Shown here: one piece after another, positions 17,363 to 24,739 of the stretch
Layout: each line of letters starts with the position of its first letter
How positions within the stretch are numbered: the first letter of the stretch is position 1
Assembly: GCF_015354575.1 (NCBI RefSeq)
Contig: NZ_JACAFQ010000037.1
Span: 1-49,776 of the forward strand
DNA from: Pseudomonas sp. UFMG81
Lineage (GTDB): Bacteria > Pseudomonadota > Gammaproteobacteria > Pseudomonadales > Pseudomonadaceae
DNA length: 49,776 bases
Direction of reading: 5' to 3'
The notes under the pieces: generated by a model
What the model was told of the DNA's origin: nothing
Database searches by the model: none
Seen by the model: only the letters and a program-made list of their open reading frames with translations
Made by a program: the position numbers and the translations under genes

Positions 17363-19027
17363 TCAGCTCTTCAAGGCCTGGCCCAGGGCTGCTGCCTGGG
17401 GCCCCAGCAGCAGATGGCTGACACCAGCGTCCTGGCGACTCACGCCCTGGCAACCGAGTAGCCGCAAACCTTCTTCTGTCACCTTGCCCTCGTCCTTGAA
17501 CCGGATCCGGAGCCGACTCGTGGCTACGCAATCGACCTGCAGCAGGTTGTCGCGCCCACCCAGTGCCTGCAGCCATGCGTCCACGGCCAACGCCTGGGTG
17601 TCGGCCACCGGCCTGTGCCCCGCCTCAGGGACGGCGCTCAGGGCTTGGGGCAATTCGGCGCGGATTTCATCGGCAAGGGCGTCGGCCATCGGTCCCACCA
17701 CCACCTGCAGGCTGCCAGCGCTGCCGGGGCGTACCACGGCCAGGGCGCCCAGGGCTTTCAACGCGGGGTCGTTGGCCAGGTTGCGGTCGCTCAGGACCAG
17801 GCGCAGGCGGGTGGTGCAGGCATCGACACCTTGCAGGTTGCCGGCTCCACCCAATGCATCGATGTAGCGCCGAGCCCGCGACGCATCGGTACCGGCTTCC
17901 TGTTCCGAGGCGGGTTGATCCTCTCGACCCGGTGTCTTCAGGTTGAAGCGGCGGATACAGAAGTCGAACACGAAGTAGTAGACCAGCGCATACAGCAGGC
18001 CCACCGGAAACACCAGCCAACCATTGCTCGAGCGCCCCCAGCCCAGGGCCATGTCGATGGCGCCGCCGGAGAAGGTGAACCCCAGGCGAATGCCCAGCAG
18101 GTCGCATACCGCCATGGACAGCCCGGTCAGCAGCGCATGGATCAGGTACAGCAGCGGCGCGAGGAACATGAAGGCGAACTCGATCGGCTCGGTCACCCCC
18201 GTCAAGGCCGAGGTCAGCGCCATCGACAGCAACACCCCGCCGATCAACTTGCGCCGGGCCGGCAGTGCATGGCGGTACATGGCCAGGCACGCGGCGGGCA
18301 GGCCGAAGATCATCATCGGGAACATGCCGGCCATGAACTGCCCGGCGTTGGGGTCGCCGGCGAAGTAGCGCGCCAGGTCGCCTGTCACCACGCCCCCCGT
18401 CGCCCCCTGGAAGCTGCCGAAGACGAACCACACCAGGTTGTTGAGGATGTGGTGCAGGCCGGTGATGATCAGCAACCGGTTGAGCACCCCAAAGAAGAAC
18501 GCGCCGATGCTGCCGCTTTCCAGCATCAGCTGGCCGAGCTCGTTGATGCCGTTCTGGATCGGCGGCCAGATCAGCCCGAACAGCAAGCCCAGGGCCACCG
18601 CCGACAGGCCGGTGGCGATCGGCACGAAGCGCCGCCCGCCGAAGAACGCCAGGTAGTCCGGCAGCTGGATATCCTTGCAGCGGTTGTACAGGCCGCCCGC
18701 CAGCAGGCCGCAGAGGATGCCAGCGAGCATGCCCATGTCGATCTTCGGGTCGATCACCTTCAGCGTGGCCACCAGCACCAGGTAGCCGATGGCCCCCGCC
18801 AACCCGGCGGTGCCGTTGTTGTCGCGGGCGAAGCCCACGGCGATGCCGACGGCGAAGATCAGCGCCAGGTTGGCGAAGATCGCTTGCCCGGCGTCATGCA
18901 CCAGGGCGATGTCGAGCAGGTCGGTATCGCCCAGGCGCAGCAGCAGCCCGGCGATGGGCAGGATGGCGATGGGCAGCATCAAGGCGCGGCCGAGCCGTTG
19001 CAGGCCCTGTATGAAGTGCTGGTACAT
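17363..19027 (-). CDS. nagE: N-acetylglucosamine-specific PTS permease, EIIC-EIIB-EIIB
   Basis: NagE imports GlcNAc across the inner membrane while phosphorylating it to GlcNAc-6-P. Residues 1-360 form the EIIC channel, with the family motif GVTEPIEFAFMFLAP (277-291). A first EIIB domain (about 385-460) carries the phospho-cysteine in DACTTRLR, Cys404. A second EIIB-like domain (about 480-554) reads DCVATSRLR, with Ala502 where the phospho-cysteine should be, so it is probably not a phosphocarrier. There is no EIIA domain; that function is supplied by the adjacent NagF. The ATG at 19027 follows GGAG. It is the last gene of the nag operon, 12 bp after nagF. Confidence 0.93.
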   Translation of the reverse strand: MYQHFIQGLQRLGRALMLPIAILPIAGLLLRLGDTDLLDIALVHDAGQAIFANLALIFAVGIAVGFARDNNGTAGLAGAIGYLVLVATLKVIDPKIDMGMLAGILCGLLAGGLYNRCKDIQLPDYLAFFGGRRFVPIATGLSAVALGLLFGLIWPPIQNGINELGQLMLESGSIGAFFFGVLNRLLIITGLHHILNNLVWFVFGSFQGATGGVVTGDLARYFAGDPNAGQFMAGMFPMMIFGLPAACLAMYRHALPARRKLIGGVLLSMALTSALTGVTEPIEFAFMFLAPLLYLIHALLTGLSMAVCDLLGIRLGFTFSGGAIDMALGWGRSSNGWLVFPVGLLYALVYYFVFDFCIRRFNLKTPGREDQPASEQEAGTDASRARRYIDALGGAGNLQGVDACTTRLRLVLSDRNLANDPALKALGALAVVRPGSAGSLQVVVGPMADALADEIRAELPQALSAVPEAGHRPVADTQALAVDAWLQALGGRDNLLQVDCVATSRLRIRFKDEGKVTEEGLRLLGCQGVSRQDAGVSHLLLGPQAAALGQALKS

Positions 19028-19039
19028 GGTGCGCTCCGA

Positions 19040-21583
19040 TTATTGTTGTAGGGCCACGGGGGCGGTCGGTTGGGCATGAGGCTGGGCGGCGAAGTCGCGG
19101 CAAGCCTGGCGCACCGCGCCGGCGCTGGACAGGGCCAGCAGGCCTTGGCTGAAGCGGCGGCAAGCCCCGGCGTCGAGCTGACGGACCAAGGCCTTGATTT
19201 CGCCGATCTGCGGCGCGCTGACCGAAAGCTCCGCTACGCCCAGGCCGACCAGCACGGGTGTGGCCAGCGGGTCGGAGGCCAGTGCCCCGCACACCCCAAC
19301 CCAGCGCCCATGTTTTGCCGCGCCCTGGCAGGTCAGCTCGATCAGGCGCAGCAGGGCCGGGTGCAGGGCATCGACCCGCACCGCGAGCCCGGCGTGGTCG
19401 CGGTCCATGGCCAGGGTGTACTGGGACAGGTCGTTGGTACCGATAGAGAAGAAGTCGGCATGCTCGGCCAGGCGCTCAGCGAGCAGGGCCGCCGCCGGGA
19501 CTTCGATCATCACCCCAAGCTCCGCGCGCTCCACGATGCCCAGTTCGGCGGCGAGGCCGTCCAGGCGCTGACGGATGGCGAGCAACTCGTCGACCTCGGT
19601 GACCATCGGCAACATGATGCGGCAGCGGCGCTGCGGGCTGACCTTGAGCAGTGCGCGCAGTTGCTGGTCGAGCAGTTCCGGGCGCACCAGGCCCAGACGG
19701 ATGCCGCGCAGGCCCAGCACCGGGTTGGCTTCGGCGGGCAGCGGCAGGTAGTCGAGCTGCTTGTCGCCGCCCACGTCGATGGTGCGGATGATCACCGGGC
19801 GCTCGCCCATGGCGTCGAGCACGGCCTGGTAGGCACGCTGCTGCTCGGTTTCGTCTGGCGCGGTGGGGCGGTCGATGAACAGGAACTCGCTGCGTAGCAG
19901 GCCGATGCCATCGGCGCCCTGGGCCATGGCCTGGGCGGCTTCCTCGGCACTGGCGACGTTGGCGGCGACTTCGATCAGCCGGCCATCGCGGGTGTGTGCG
20001 CTGTCCTGGGCGGCGGCCTGCTGGCGCTGGCGTTGCTCGCGGCGCTGCTGGCAGTGCTGCTGCACCTGGGCGAGGCGTTGCGGGTCGGCCTGGGTTTCCA
20101 GGCGGCCGTTGTCGGCGTCCAGTACCAACGTCGTGCCGGGGGCTGTTTCCAGCAGGGTATCGCCCAGCGCTACCAGGCATGGCAGGCCCCGGGCCCGGGC
20201 AAGGATGGCGACATGGGACGTGGCGCCGCCAGCGGCCATGCACAGCCCGGCGACATTGTGCCGGGCGAGCAGCAGCAGGTCGGACGGGGTCAGTTCGTGG
20301 GCGACGACGATGGCCGAGGGCGGCAGGCGCAGCTCGCGGGTTTCGCCGAGCAGGGCGCGCAGCACGCGCTGCTGCAAGTCGTGCAAGTCGTTGGCGCGCT
20401 CGGCCAGCAGCGGGTTGCCGAGGTTGCGCAAAACCTGGCACTGGGCGTCGATGGCACGGCTCCAGGCGTGGCTGGCGGCGACACCGCTGTCGATGTGCAG
20501 GCGGGCGGCGTCGAGCAAGGCCGGGTCGTCGAGCAGGGCCAGGTGGGCTTCGAGGATCGCCGCGGCCTCCTCCTGGCCGCGCGGCAGATGGCGCCAGTCG
20601 CGGTCGATGGCATGGCGCACTTCGTCGAGCGCGCTGGCCAGTGCCTTGTGCTGCTCGGCGGGGTCGTTGCCACCGGTGTCCGGCGGCAGGCTGATGCCAT
20701 CCAGGCGGGCCAGAGGGCCCGATGCCAGGCCGGGGGAGGCGCAGACGCCAGCGATGATGCCGGGCGCCTGGCTGGCTTGCGCTTTGGCCATGGGCGGCGG
20801 TGCGGCCTGGCGTTCGCCGGTGGTGGCGGTCTGCACGGCCTGGATCAGGGCCTGGAGCGCTGCCTGGCTATCGGGGCCGGTGCAACTGAACTCCACTTCG
20901 TCACCCTCGCCAACGCCCAGGCCCATGACCGCAATCAGGCTGTCCAGGTCGGCCTGCCGGCCCTGGAAGTGCAGCACCGCACGGCTCTGGAAACCTTGTG
21001 CGGTGTGGCGCAGCAGGGCCGCGGGGCGGGCGTGCAGGCCACCGTGATGGGCAACCCGGGCGCGGCCACGGACACAGGCCTGGTTAGCGGTGGGCGAGGC
21101 TGTCGTAGTCGCCGCCGTGATGGCCGCGACTTCCAGCAATGCCGTGCCGAGCGTGTCGGACCGGGCATCGAGGGGCATCAACGCGAAGCCCGGGCCGTTG
21201 CTGACCAGCATCACCGTGACCAGGCTGGTGCAATGCTGCGCGACCAGGTCCATGTCAAAGCGCACCAGTGCCTGCCCTTGGGCCACCTGGTCGCCCAGCG
21301 CGACCTGTGGCGAGAATCCGCGCCCCTGCAACTGCACGGTGTCGACGCCGATATGCAGGAGGATCTCGGCGCCATTGGCCGCGCGCAGGGTCAGCGCATG
21401 GCCGGTGCGGGCCAGTTGCACCACCTCGCCGGCACAGGGGGCGTGCAGCACGTCGTTCAGCGGGTCGATGGCTACCCCGTCGCCCAGCGTACCGCTGCTG
21501 AACACCGGGTCTGGCACCTGGTCCAGCGGGACCTGCGGGCCAGCGAGCGGGGCGTGGAGGATGATCTTGTTATTGTCGGGCAT
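19040..21583 (-). CDS. nagF: Multiphosphoryl transfer protein EIIA-HPr-EI for GlcNAc
   Basis: An 847-residue fusion carrying all cytosolic phosphocarriers for NagE. Order: EIIA-Glc-like domain (about 1-150, phospho-His77 in ILLHIGVDTV), HPr (about 172-255, His184 in GLHARPAA), and enzyme I (about 275-835). Enzyme I has phospho-His457 in GGATSHVAI and the PEP-site motifs VMIEVPAAA and GVCGALASDP with Cys765. Phosphate should pass from PEP to EI, HPr, EIIA, then NagE Cys404. The gene lies directly upstream of nagE and downstream of the isomerase gene, with GAGGA before the start. From memory, the P. aeruginosa PA3760 homolog has the same layout. The symbol nagF is used by analogy. Confidence 0.92.
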   Translation of the reverse strand: MPDNNKIILHAPLAGPQVPLDQVPDPVFSSGTLGDGVAIDPLNDVLHAPCAGEVVQLARTGHALTLRAANGAEILLHIGVDTVQLQGRGFSPQVALGDQVAQGQALVRFDMDLVAQHCTSLVTVMLVSNGPGFALMPLDARSDTLGTALLEVAAITAATTTASPTANQACVRGRARVAHHGGLHARPAALLRHTAQGFQSRAVLHFQGRQADLDSLIAVMGLGVGEGDEVEFSCTGPDSQAALQALIQAVQTATTGERQAAPPPMAKAQASQAPGIIAGVCASPGLASGPLARLDGISLPPDTGGNDPAEQHKALASALDEVRHAIDRDWRHLPRGQEEAAAILEAHLALLDDPALLDAARLHIDSGVAASHAWSRAIDAQCQVLRNLGNPLLAERANDLHDLQQRVLRALLGETRELRLPPSAIVVAHELTPSDLLLLARHNVAGLCMAAGGATSHVAILARARGLPCLVALGDTLLETAPGTTLVLDADNGRLETQADPQRLAQVQQHCQQRREQRQRQQAAAQDSAHTRDGRLIEVAANVASAEEAAQAMAQGADGIGLLRSEFLFIDRPTAPDETEQQRAYQAVLDAMGERPVIIRTIDVGGDKQLDYLPLPAEANPVLGLRGIRLGLVRPELLDQQLRALLKVSPQRRCRIMLPMVTEVDELLAIRQRLDGLAAELGIVERAELGVMIEVPAAALLAERLAEHADFFSIGTNDLSQYTLAMDRDHAGLAVRVDALHPALLRLIELTCQGAAKHGRWVGVCGALASDPLATPVLVGLGVAELSVSAPQIGEIKALVRQLDAGACRRFSQGLLALSSAGAVRQACRDFAAQPHAQPTAPVALQQ

Positions 21584-21601
21584 GCGCTGTTCCTCGCGGC
21601 T

Positions 21602-22624
21602 TCACTGCGTGCAGGTCACTTTGCTCAGGTGGCGCGGCTGGTCAGGGTCCAGGCCACGGGCCTCGGCCAGGGCGGCGGCCATGATGTAGAAGCTCTGGAT
21701 CGCCAGTAGCGGGTCCAAAGCCGGGTGTTCGGCACAGGCCAGGGTGAGGTCGCGCCCGGCGATGTCGGCGGGCGCCGCCAGCAGCACCCGGGCGCCGCGC
21801 TGGCGCATGTCGGCGGCCAGCTGCAACAGCCCGGCCTGCTCGACACCACGCGGGGCGAACACCAGCAGCGGATACTGGGCGTCGATCAGCGCCATGGGCC
21901 CATGGCGCACCTCGGCGCTGCTGAAGGCCTCGGCCTGGATCACCGAGGTTTCCTTGAATTTCAGCGCGGCTTCCTGGGCGATGGCAAAGCCTGCGCCACG
22001 GCCGATTACCATCAACTGTTCGCTGCCTTGCAGGGTGTCGATGGCGGCGCTCCAGTCGAGTTCGGCGGCCTCGCGCAGTTGCCCCGGCAGGGCCTGGCAG
22101 GCCTGCAGCAGTGCCGGGTCCTGGCCCCAGTGGGCCACCAGCTGTGCGCTGGCGCTGAGGGTGGCGACGAAGCTCTTGGTCGCGGCGACCGACAGTTCAG
22201 GCCCCGCACCCAGCGGCAAGTGATGCTGGCAAGCCTGCTCCAGGGGCGAGCCTTCGGCATTGACCAGCGCTACTGTGGTCGCCCCGCACTGGTTCAAACG
22301 GCGCAGGCTGTCGACCAAGTCCGGGCTCTGTCCCGATTGCGAAAAGCCCAGGGCCACCTGGCCACGCACCCGCAGCGGCGCCTGTTGCAGGGTGACCACC
22401 GACATCGGCAGCGAGGCCACTGGCAACCCCAGTTGCTGCATGGCCACGTAGGCGAAGTAGCTGGCGGCATGGTCGGAACTGCCGCGGGCCACGGTCAGCG
22501 CCACCTGCGGGTCGAGGCGGCGCAGCTGTTCGGCCAGCGCGGCGCAACGCGGCGCCAGCTGCTGGAGCTGGTGTTCGACGACATCGGCGCAGGCGCGCGC
22601 CTCTTGCAGCATCCTTGAAGTCAC
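21602..22624 (-). CDS. SIS-domain glucosamine-6-phosphate deaminase/isomerase (AgaS/GlmS-like)
   Basis: A 340-residue protein with two SIS (sugar isomerase) domains and no glutaminase domain, related to the isomerase half of GlmS and to AgaS/GlmD-type deaminases. Typical SIS segments are ARGSSDHAA (about 57-65), GFSQSGQSPD (about 101-110) and ATKSF (about 149-153). In this operon it most likely converts glucosamine-6-P to fructose-6-P and ammonia, in place of the absent NagB. A GTG start at 22624 is preferred: it follows AAGGAG at 7 nt and overlaps the nagA stop (GTGA), implying coupling. The ATG at 22612 is the alternative. The frame is open further upstream, inside nagA, which is not meaningful. 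Confidence 0.88.
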   Translation of the reverse strand: MTSRMLQEARACADVVEHQLQQLAPRCAALAEQLRRLDPQVALTVARGSSDHAASYFAYVAMQQLGLPVASLPMSVVTLQQAPLRVRGQVALGFSQSGQSPDLVDSLRRLNQCGATTVALVNAEGSPLEQACQHHLPLGAGPELSVAATKSFVATLSASAQLVAHWGQDPALLQACQALPGQLREAAELDWSAAIDTLQGSEQLMVIGRGAGFAIAQEAALKFKETSVIQAEAFSSAEVRHGPMALIDAQYPLLVFAPRGVEQAGLLQLAADMRQRGARVLLAAPADIAGRDLTLACAEHPALDPLLAIQSFYIMAAALAEARGLDPDQPRHLSKVTCTQ

Positions 22625-23709
22625 GCGGTTTCTCCTTCGACCATCACGGCGGTCAGGTTCAGTTGGCGGTCCAGCAACACCGCGTCGGCCCAGGCACCTG
22701 CTTGCAGGCGGCCACGGTCGGTGATGCCGAGGTAGTCGGCGGGGAAGCGCGACAGGCGCGCGGAGGCTTCGGCCAGCGGCAGGCCGATCTTCACCAGGTT
22801 GCGCAGCGCCTGGTCCATGGTCAGGGTGCTGCCGGCCAGGGTGCCGTCGGGCAGGCGCACGCCACCCAGGCACTTGGTCACGGTGTGGCTGCCCAGGCGG
22901 TACTCGCCGTCGGGCATGCCGGCGGCGGCGGTGGAGTCGGTCACGCAGTACAGGCAAGGGATTGCGCGCAGGGCTACGCGCATCGCGCCGGGGTGCACGT
23001 GCAACAGGTCGGGGATCAGCTCGGCGTAGCGGGCATGGGCCAGGGCCGCGCCGACGATACCGGGTTCGCGGTGGTGCAGCGGGCTCATGGCGTTGTACAG
23101 ATGGGTGAAGCTGCTGGCCCCGGCCTCGAGCGCTGCGACGCCTTCCTCGTAGCTGCCCAGGGTATGGCCGATCTGCAGGCGGATGCCGCGCTGGCTCAGG
23201 GCCTGGATCAGCGGCAGGTGGCCGGCGATCTCCGGGGCGATGGTGATGACCTTGATCGGTGCCAGGGCCAGGTACTGTTCGACTTCCTCGAGCAGTGCCT
23301 GGTGAGCGAAGTTCGGCTGCGCGCCGAGCTTGCCGGGGTTGATGTAGGGGCCTTCCAGGTGCACGCCGAGGATGCGTGCGCCCTGGCGGGGCTGTTGCAG
23401 ATGCTCACCCAGCTGCCCCAGCACGTCGGCCAGTTCCTCGCGTGGGGCGGTCATGGTGGTGGCCAGCAGCGAGGTGGTACCAAAGCGCAGGTGGGTGCGG
23501 GCGATGGTGGCGAATGCCTCGCCACCTTGCATGATGTCGCTGCCGCCGCCGCCGTGCACATGCAGGTCGATGAACCCAGGCAGCAGGTAGGGCAGGTCGT
23601 TGTCCTGCGGGTTGCACGGGGTGCCTTCGATGGCCTGGATGCGCCCGTCGTGCGGGTGCAGGTGGCCGCGCACCCAGCCGTCGGGGGTGAGGATATTGGC
23701 GATGTCCAT
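22621..23709 (-). CDS. nagA: N-acetylglucosamine-6-phosphate deacetylase
   Basis: NagA hydrolyses GlcNAc-6-P to glucosamine-6-P and acetate, the first cytosolic step after PTS uptake. The 362-residue amidohydrolase has the metal motif PGFIDLHVHGGGG (His50, His52), LEGPY in mid-protein, HLYNAMSP, and the catalytic Asp region TDSTAAAGMPDGEY. The in-frame codons upstream of 23709 read into nagR and are rejected; the ATG at 23709 has GGAG upstream and gives MDIANILTPDG. It lies 11 bp after nagR and overlaps the isomerase start by four bases. Confidence 0.95.
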   Translation of the reverse strand: MDIANILTPDGWVRGHLHPHDGRIQAIEGTPCNPQDNDLPYLLPGFIDLHVHGGGGSDIMQGGEAFATIARTHLRFGTTSLLATTMTAPREELADVLGQLGEHLQQPRQGARILGVHLEGPYINPGKLGAQPNFAHQALLEEVEQYLALAPIKVITIAPEIAGHLPLIQALSQRGIRLQIGHTLGSYEEGVAALEAGASSFTHLYNAMSPLHHREPGIVGAALAHARYAELIPDLLHVHPGAMRVALRAIPCLYCVTDSTAAAGMPDGEYRLGSHTVTKCLGGVRLPDGTLAGSTLTMDQALRNLVKIGLPLAEASARLSRFPADYLGITDRGRLQAGAWADAVLLDRQLNLTAVMVEGETA

Positions 23710-23720
23710 GGGGGCTCCGG

Positions 23721-24452
23721 TCAGCGCCGCAGTTCGGCGACGAAGTCGTAGTAGTCGTTGCGGCAATAGGTGTCGGTGAGCTCGATCGGGGTGTTGTCGT
23801 CGAGGTAGCCGATACGGGTCATCAGCAGCATGGCGGTGCCGGGGGCGATGCCGACCTGGCTGGCCAGCTCGTCGCTGGCGTTGATCGCGCGGATGTGTTG
23901 CAGGGCGCGGACCACGGGGCGGCCGAGCTGGTCCAGGTACTGGTAGAGCGAGTCGCCGATGGCCTGCGGGTCGGTCAGCAGGCGGGCGGGCAGGGTGCTG
24001 ATCTCAACGGCCATGACGATGTCGTCGGCCTTGCGCAGGCGCTTGAGGCGGGTGACCTGGTCGGTGGGCGACAGGCCCAGGCGGATCAGTTCGTCACTGT
24101 TCGGCGCGCCGATGCTGCGTTCCAGCCACTGGGAGCTGGGCACGAAACCCTTCATGCGCAGCATTTCGCTGAAGCTCGACAGGCGTGACAGCGGCTGTTC
24201 CAGGCGCGGTGTGATGAAGGTACCGGAGCCCTGGATGCGGCGGATCAGGCCTTGCTCGAGCAGCACTTCGAGGGCCTTGCGCGCGGTGACGCGGGAGATA
24301 TCCAGGGTTTCGCTCAGGGTGCGCTCGGAGGGCAGTGCCTGGTCGGCGCTCCACTGGCCAGCGTGGATGGCCTGTTCCAGGTTGCGCGCCAGCTGCAAGT
24401 AAAGCGGGGTGGCGGCGTTGTCGTCCGGGCGCAGGGCGGTGAGAGGGCGCAT
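23721..24452 (-). CDS. nagR: GntR/HutC-family regulator of GlcNAc use
   Basis: A 243-residue regulator with an N-terminal GntR winged helix-turn-helix (about 15-80; ALPSERTLSETLDISRVTAR marks the recognition helix) and a C-terminal UTRA ligand-binding domain (about 95-240) of the HutC subfamily. In related systems the ligand is GlcN-6-P or GlcNAc-6-P, which lifts repression; that is inferred here. It is the first gene of the nag operon, so it is probably autoregulated through the AATACCA repeats just upstream. The ribosome site before the ATG at 24452 is weak. The name rests on context plus family. Confidence 0.9.
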   Translation of the reverse strand: MRPLTALRPDDNAATPLYLQLARNLEQAIHAGQWSADQALPSERTLSETLDISRVTARKALEVLLEQGLIRRIQGSGTFITPRLEQPLSRLSSFSEMLRMKGFVPSSQWLERSIGAPNSDELIRLGLSPTDQVTRLKRLRKADDIVMAVEISTLPARLLTDPQAIGDSLYQYLDQLGRPVVRALQHIRAINASDELASQVGIAPGTAMLLMTRIGYLDDNTPIELTDTYCRNDYYDFVAELRR

Positions 24453-24464
24453 GGCGGTAGGTCC

Positions 24465-24516
24465 GGTATTGTTGTGGTGAAAAATCTAATACCACTTCAA
24501 TACCAGGTCAATACCA
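24465..24516 (-). promoter_or_regulatory. Putative NagR operator with 11-bp-phased repeats
   Basis: AATACCA occurs at 24488, 24499 and 24510, a period of exactly 11 bp, so the copies face one side of the helix. An inverted relative, GGTATTG, lies at 24465-24471, nearer the nagR start. ACTGGTCTT just beyond (24516-24524) resembles half of the DasR/NagR dre site (ACTGGTCTAGACCACT type). The cluster lies 13-64 bp upstream of the first nag gene, the position expected of an autoregulatory operator. Confidence 0.6.
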
Positions 24517-24571
24517 CTGGTCTTGAAATTCAATAGGGGAGCGGGGCTGACTCCTTAAGCTTGTACATTCC

Positions 24572-24690
24572 CTGTAGGAGCGGCCTTGTGTCGCGAAAGG
24601 GCTGCAACGCAGCCCCTGAATTTAAGCGTTACAGCGAATATTGCCGGGGCCGCTCTGCGGCCCTTTCACGACACAAGGCCGCGCCTACAG
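24572..24690. repeat. Inverted REP pair of the GTAGGAGCGGCCTTG class
   Basis: Left arm starts CTGTAGGAGCGGCCTTGTGT, right arm ends with its inverted copy (GGCCGCGCCTACAG); inner hairpins GGGCTGC-AAC-GCAGCCC and GGGCCGC-TCT-GCGGCCC lie between. It is located after the phoX-type gene and before the nag operator. A second pair of this class is at 39453-39569. Confidence 0.9.
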
Positions 24691-24739
24691 GGCCCGTGCA
24701 AACCCATGGGATGTGGGAGCAAGCCCCCCTTACGTTCGA

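Noticed and set aside
17132..17461. A 109-codon plus-strand frame between the HET-C gene and nagE
   Set aside because: No ribosome site, overlaps the end of nagE, and no recognisable family; could be a remnant but cannot be supported.
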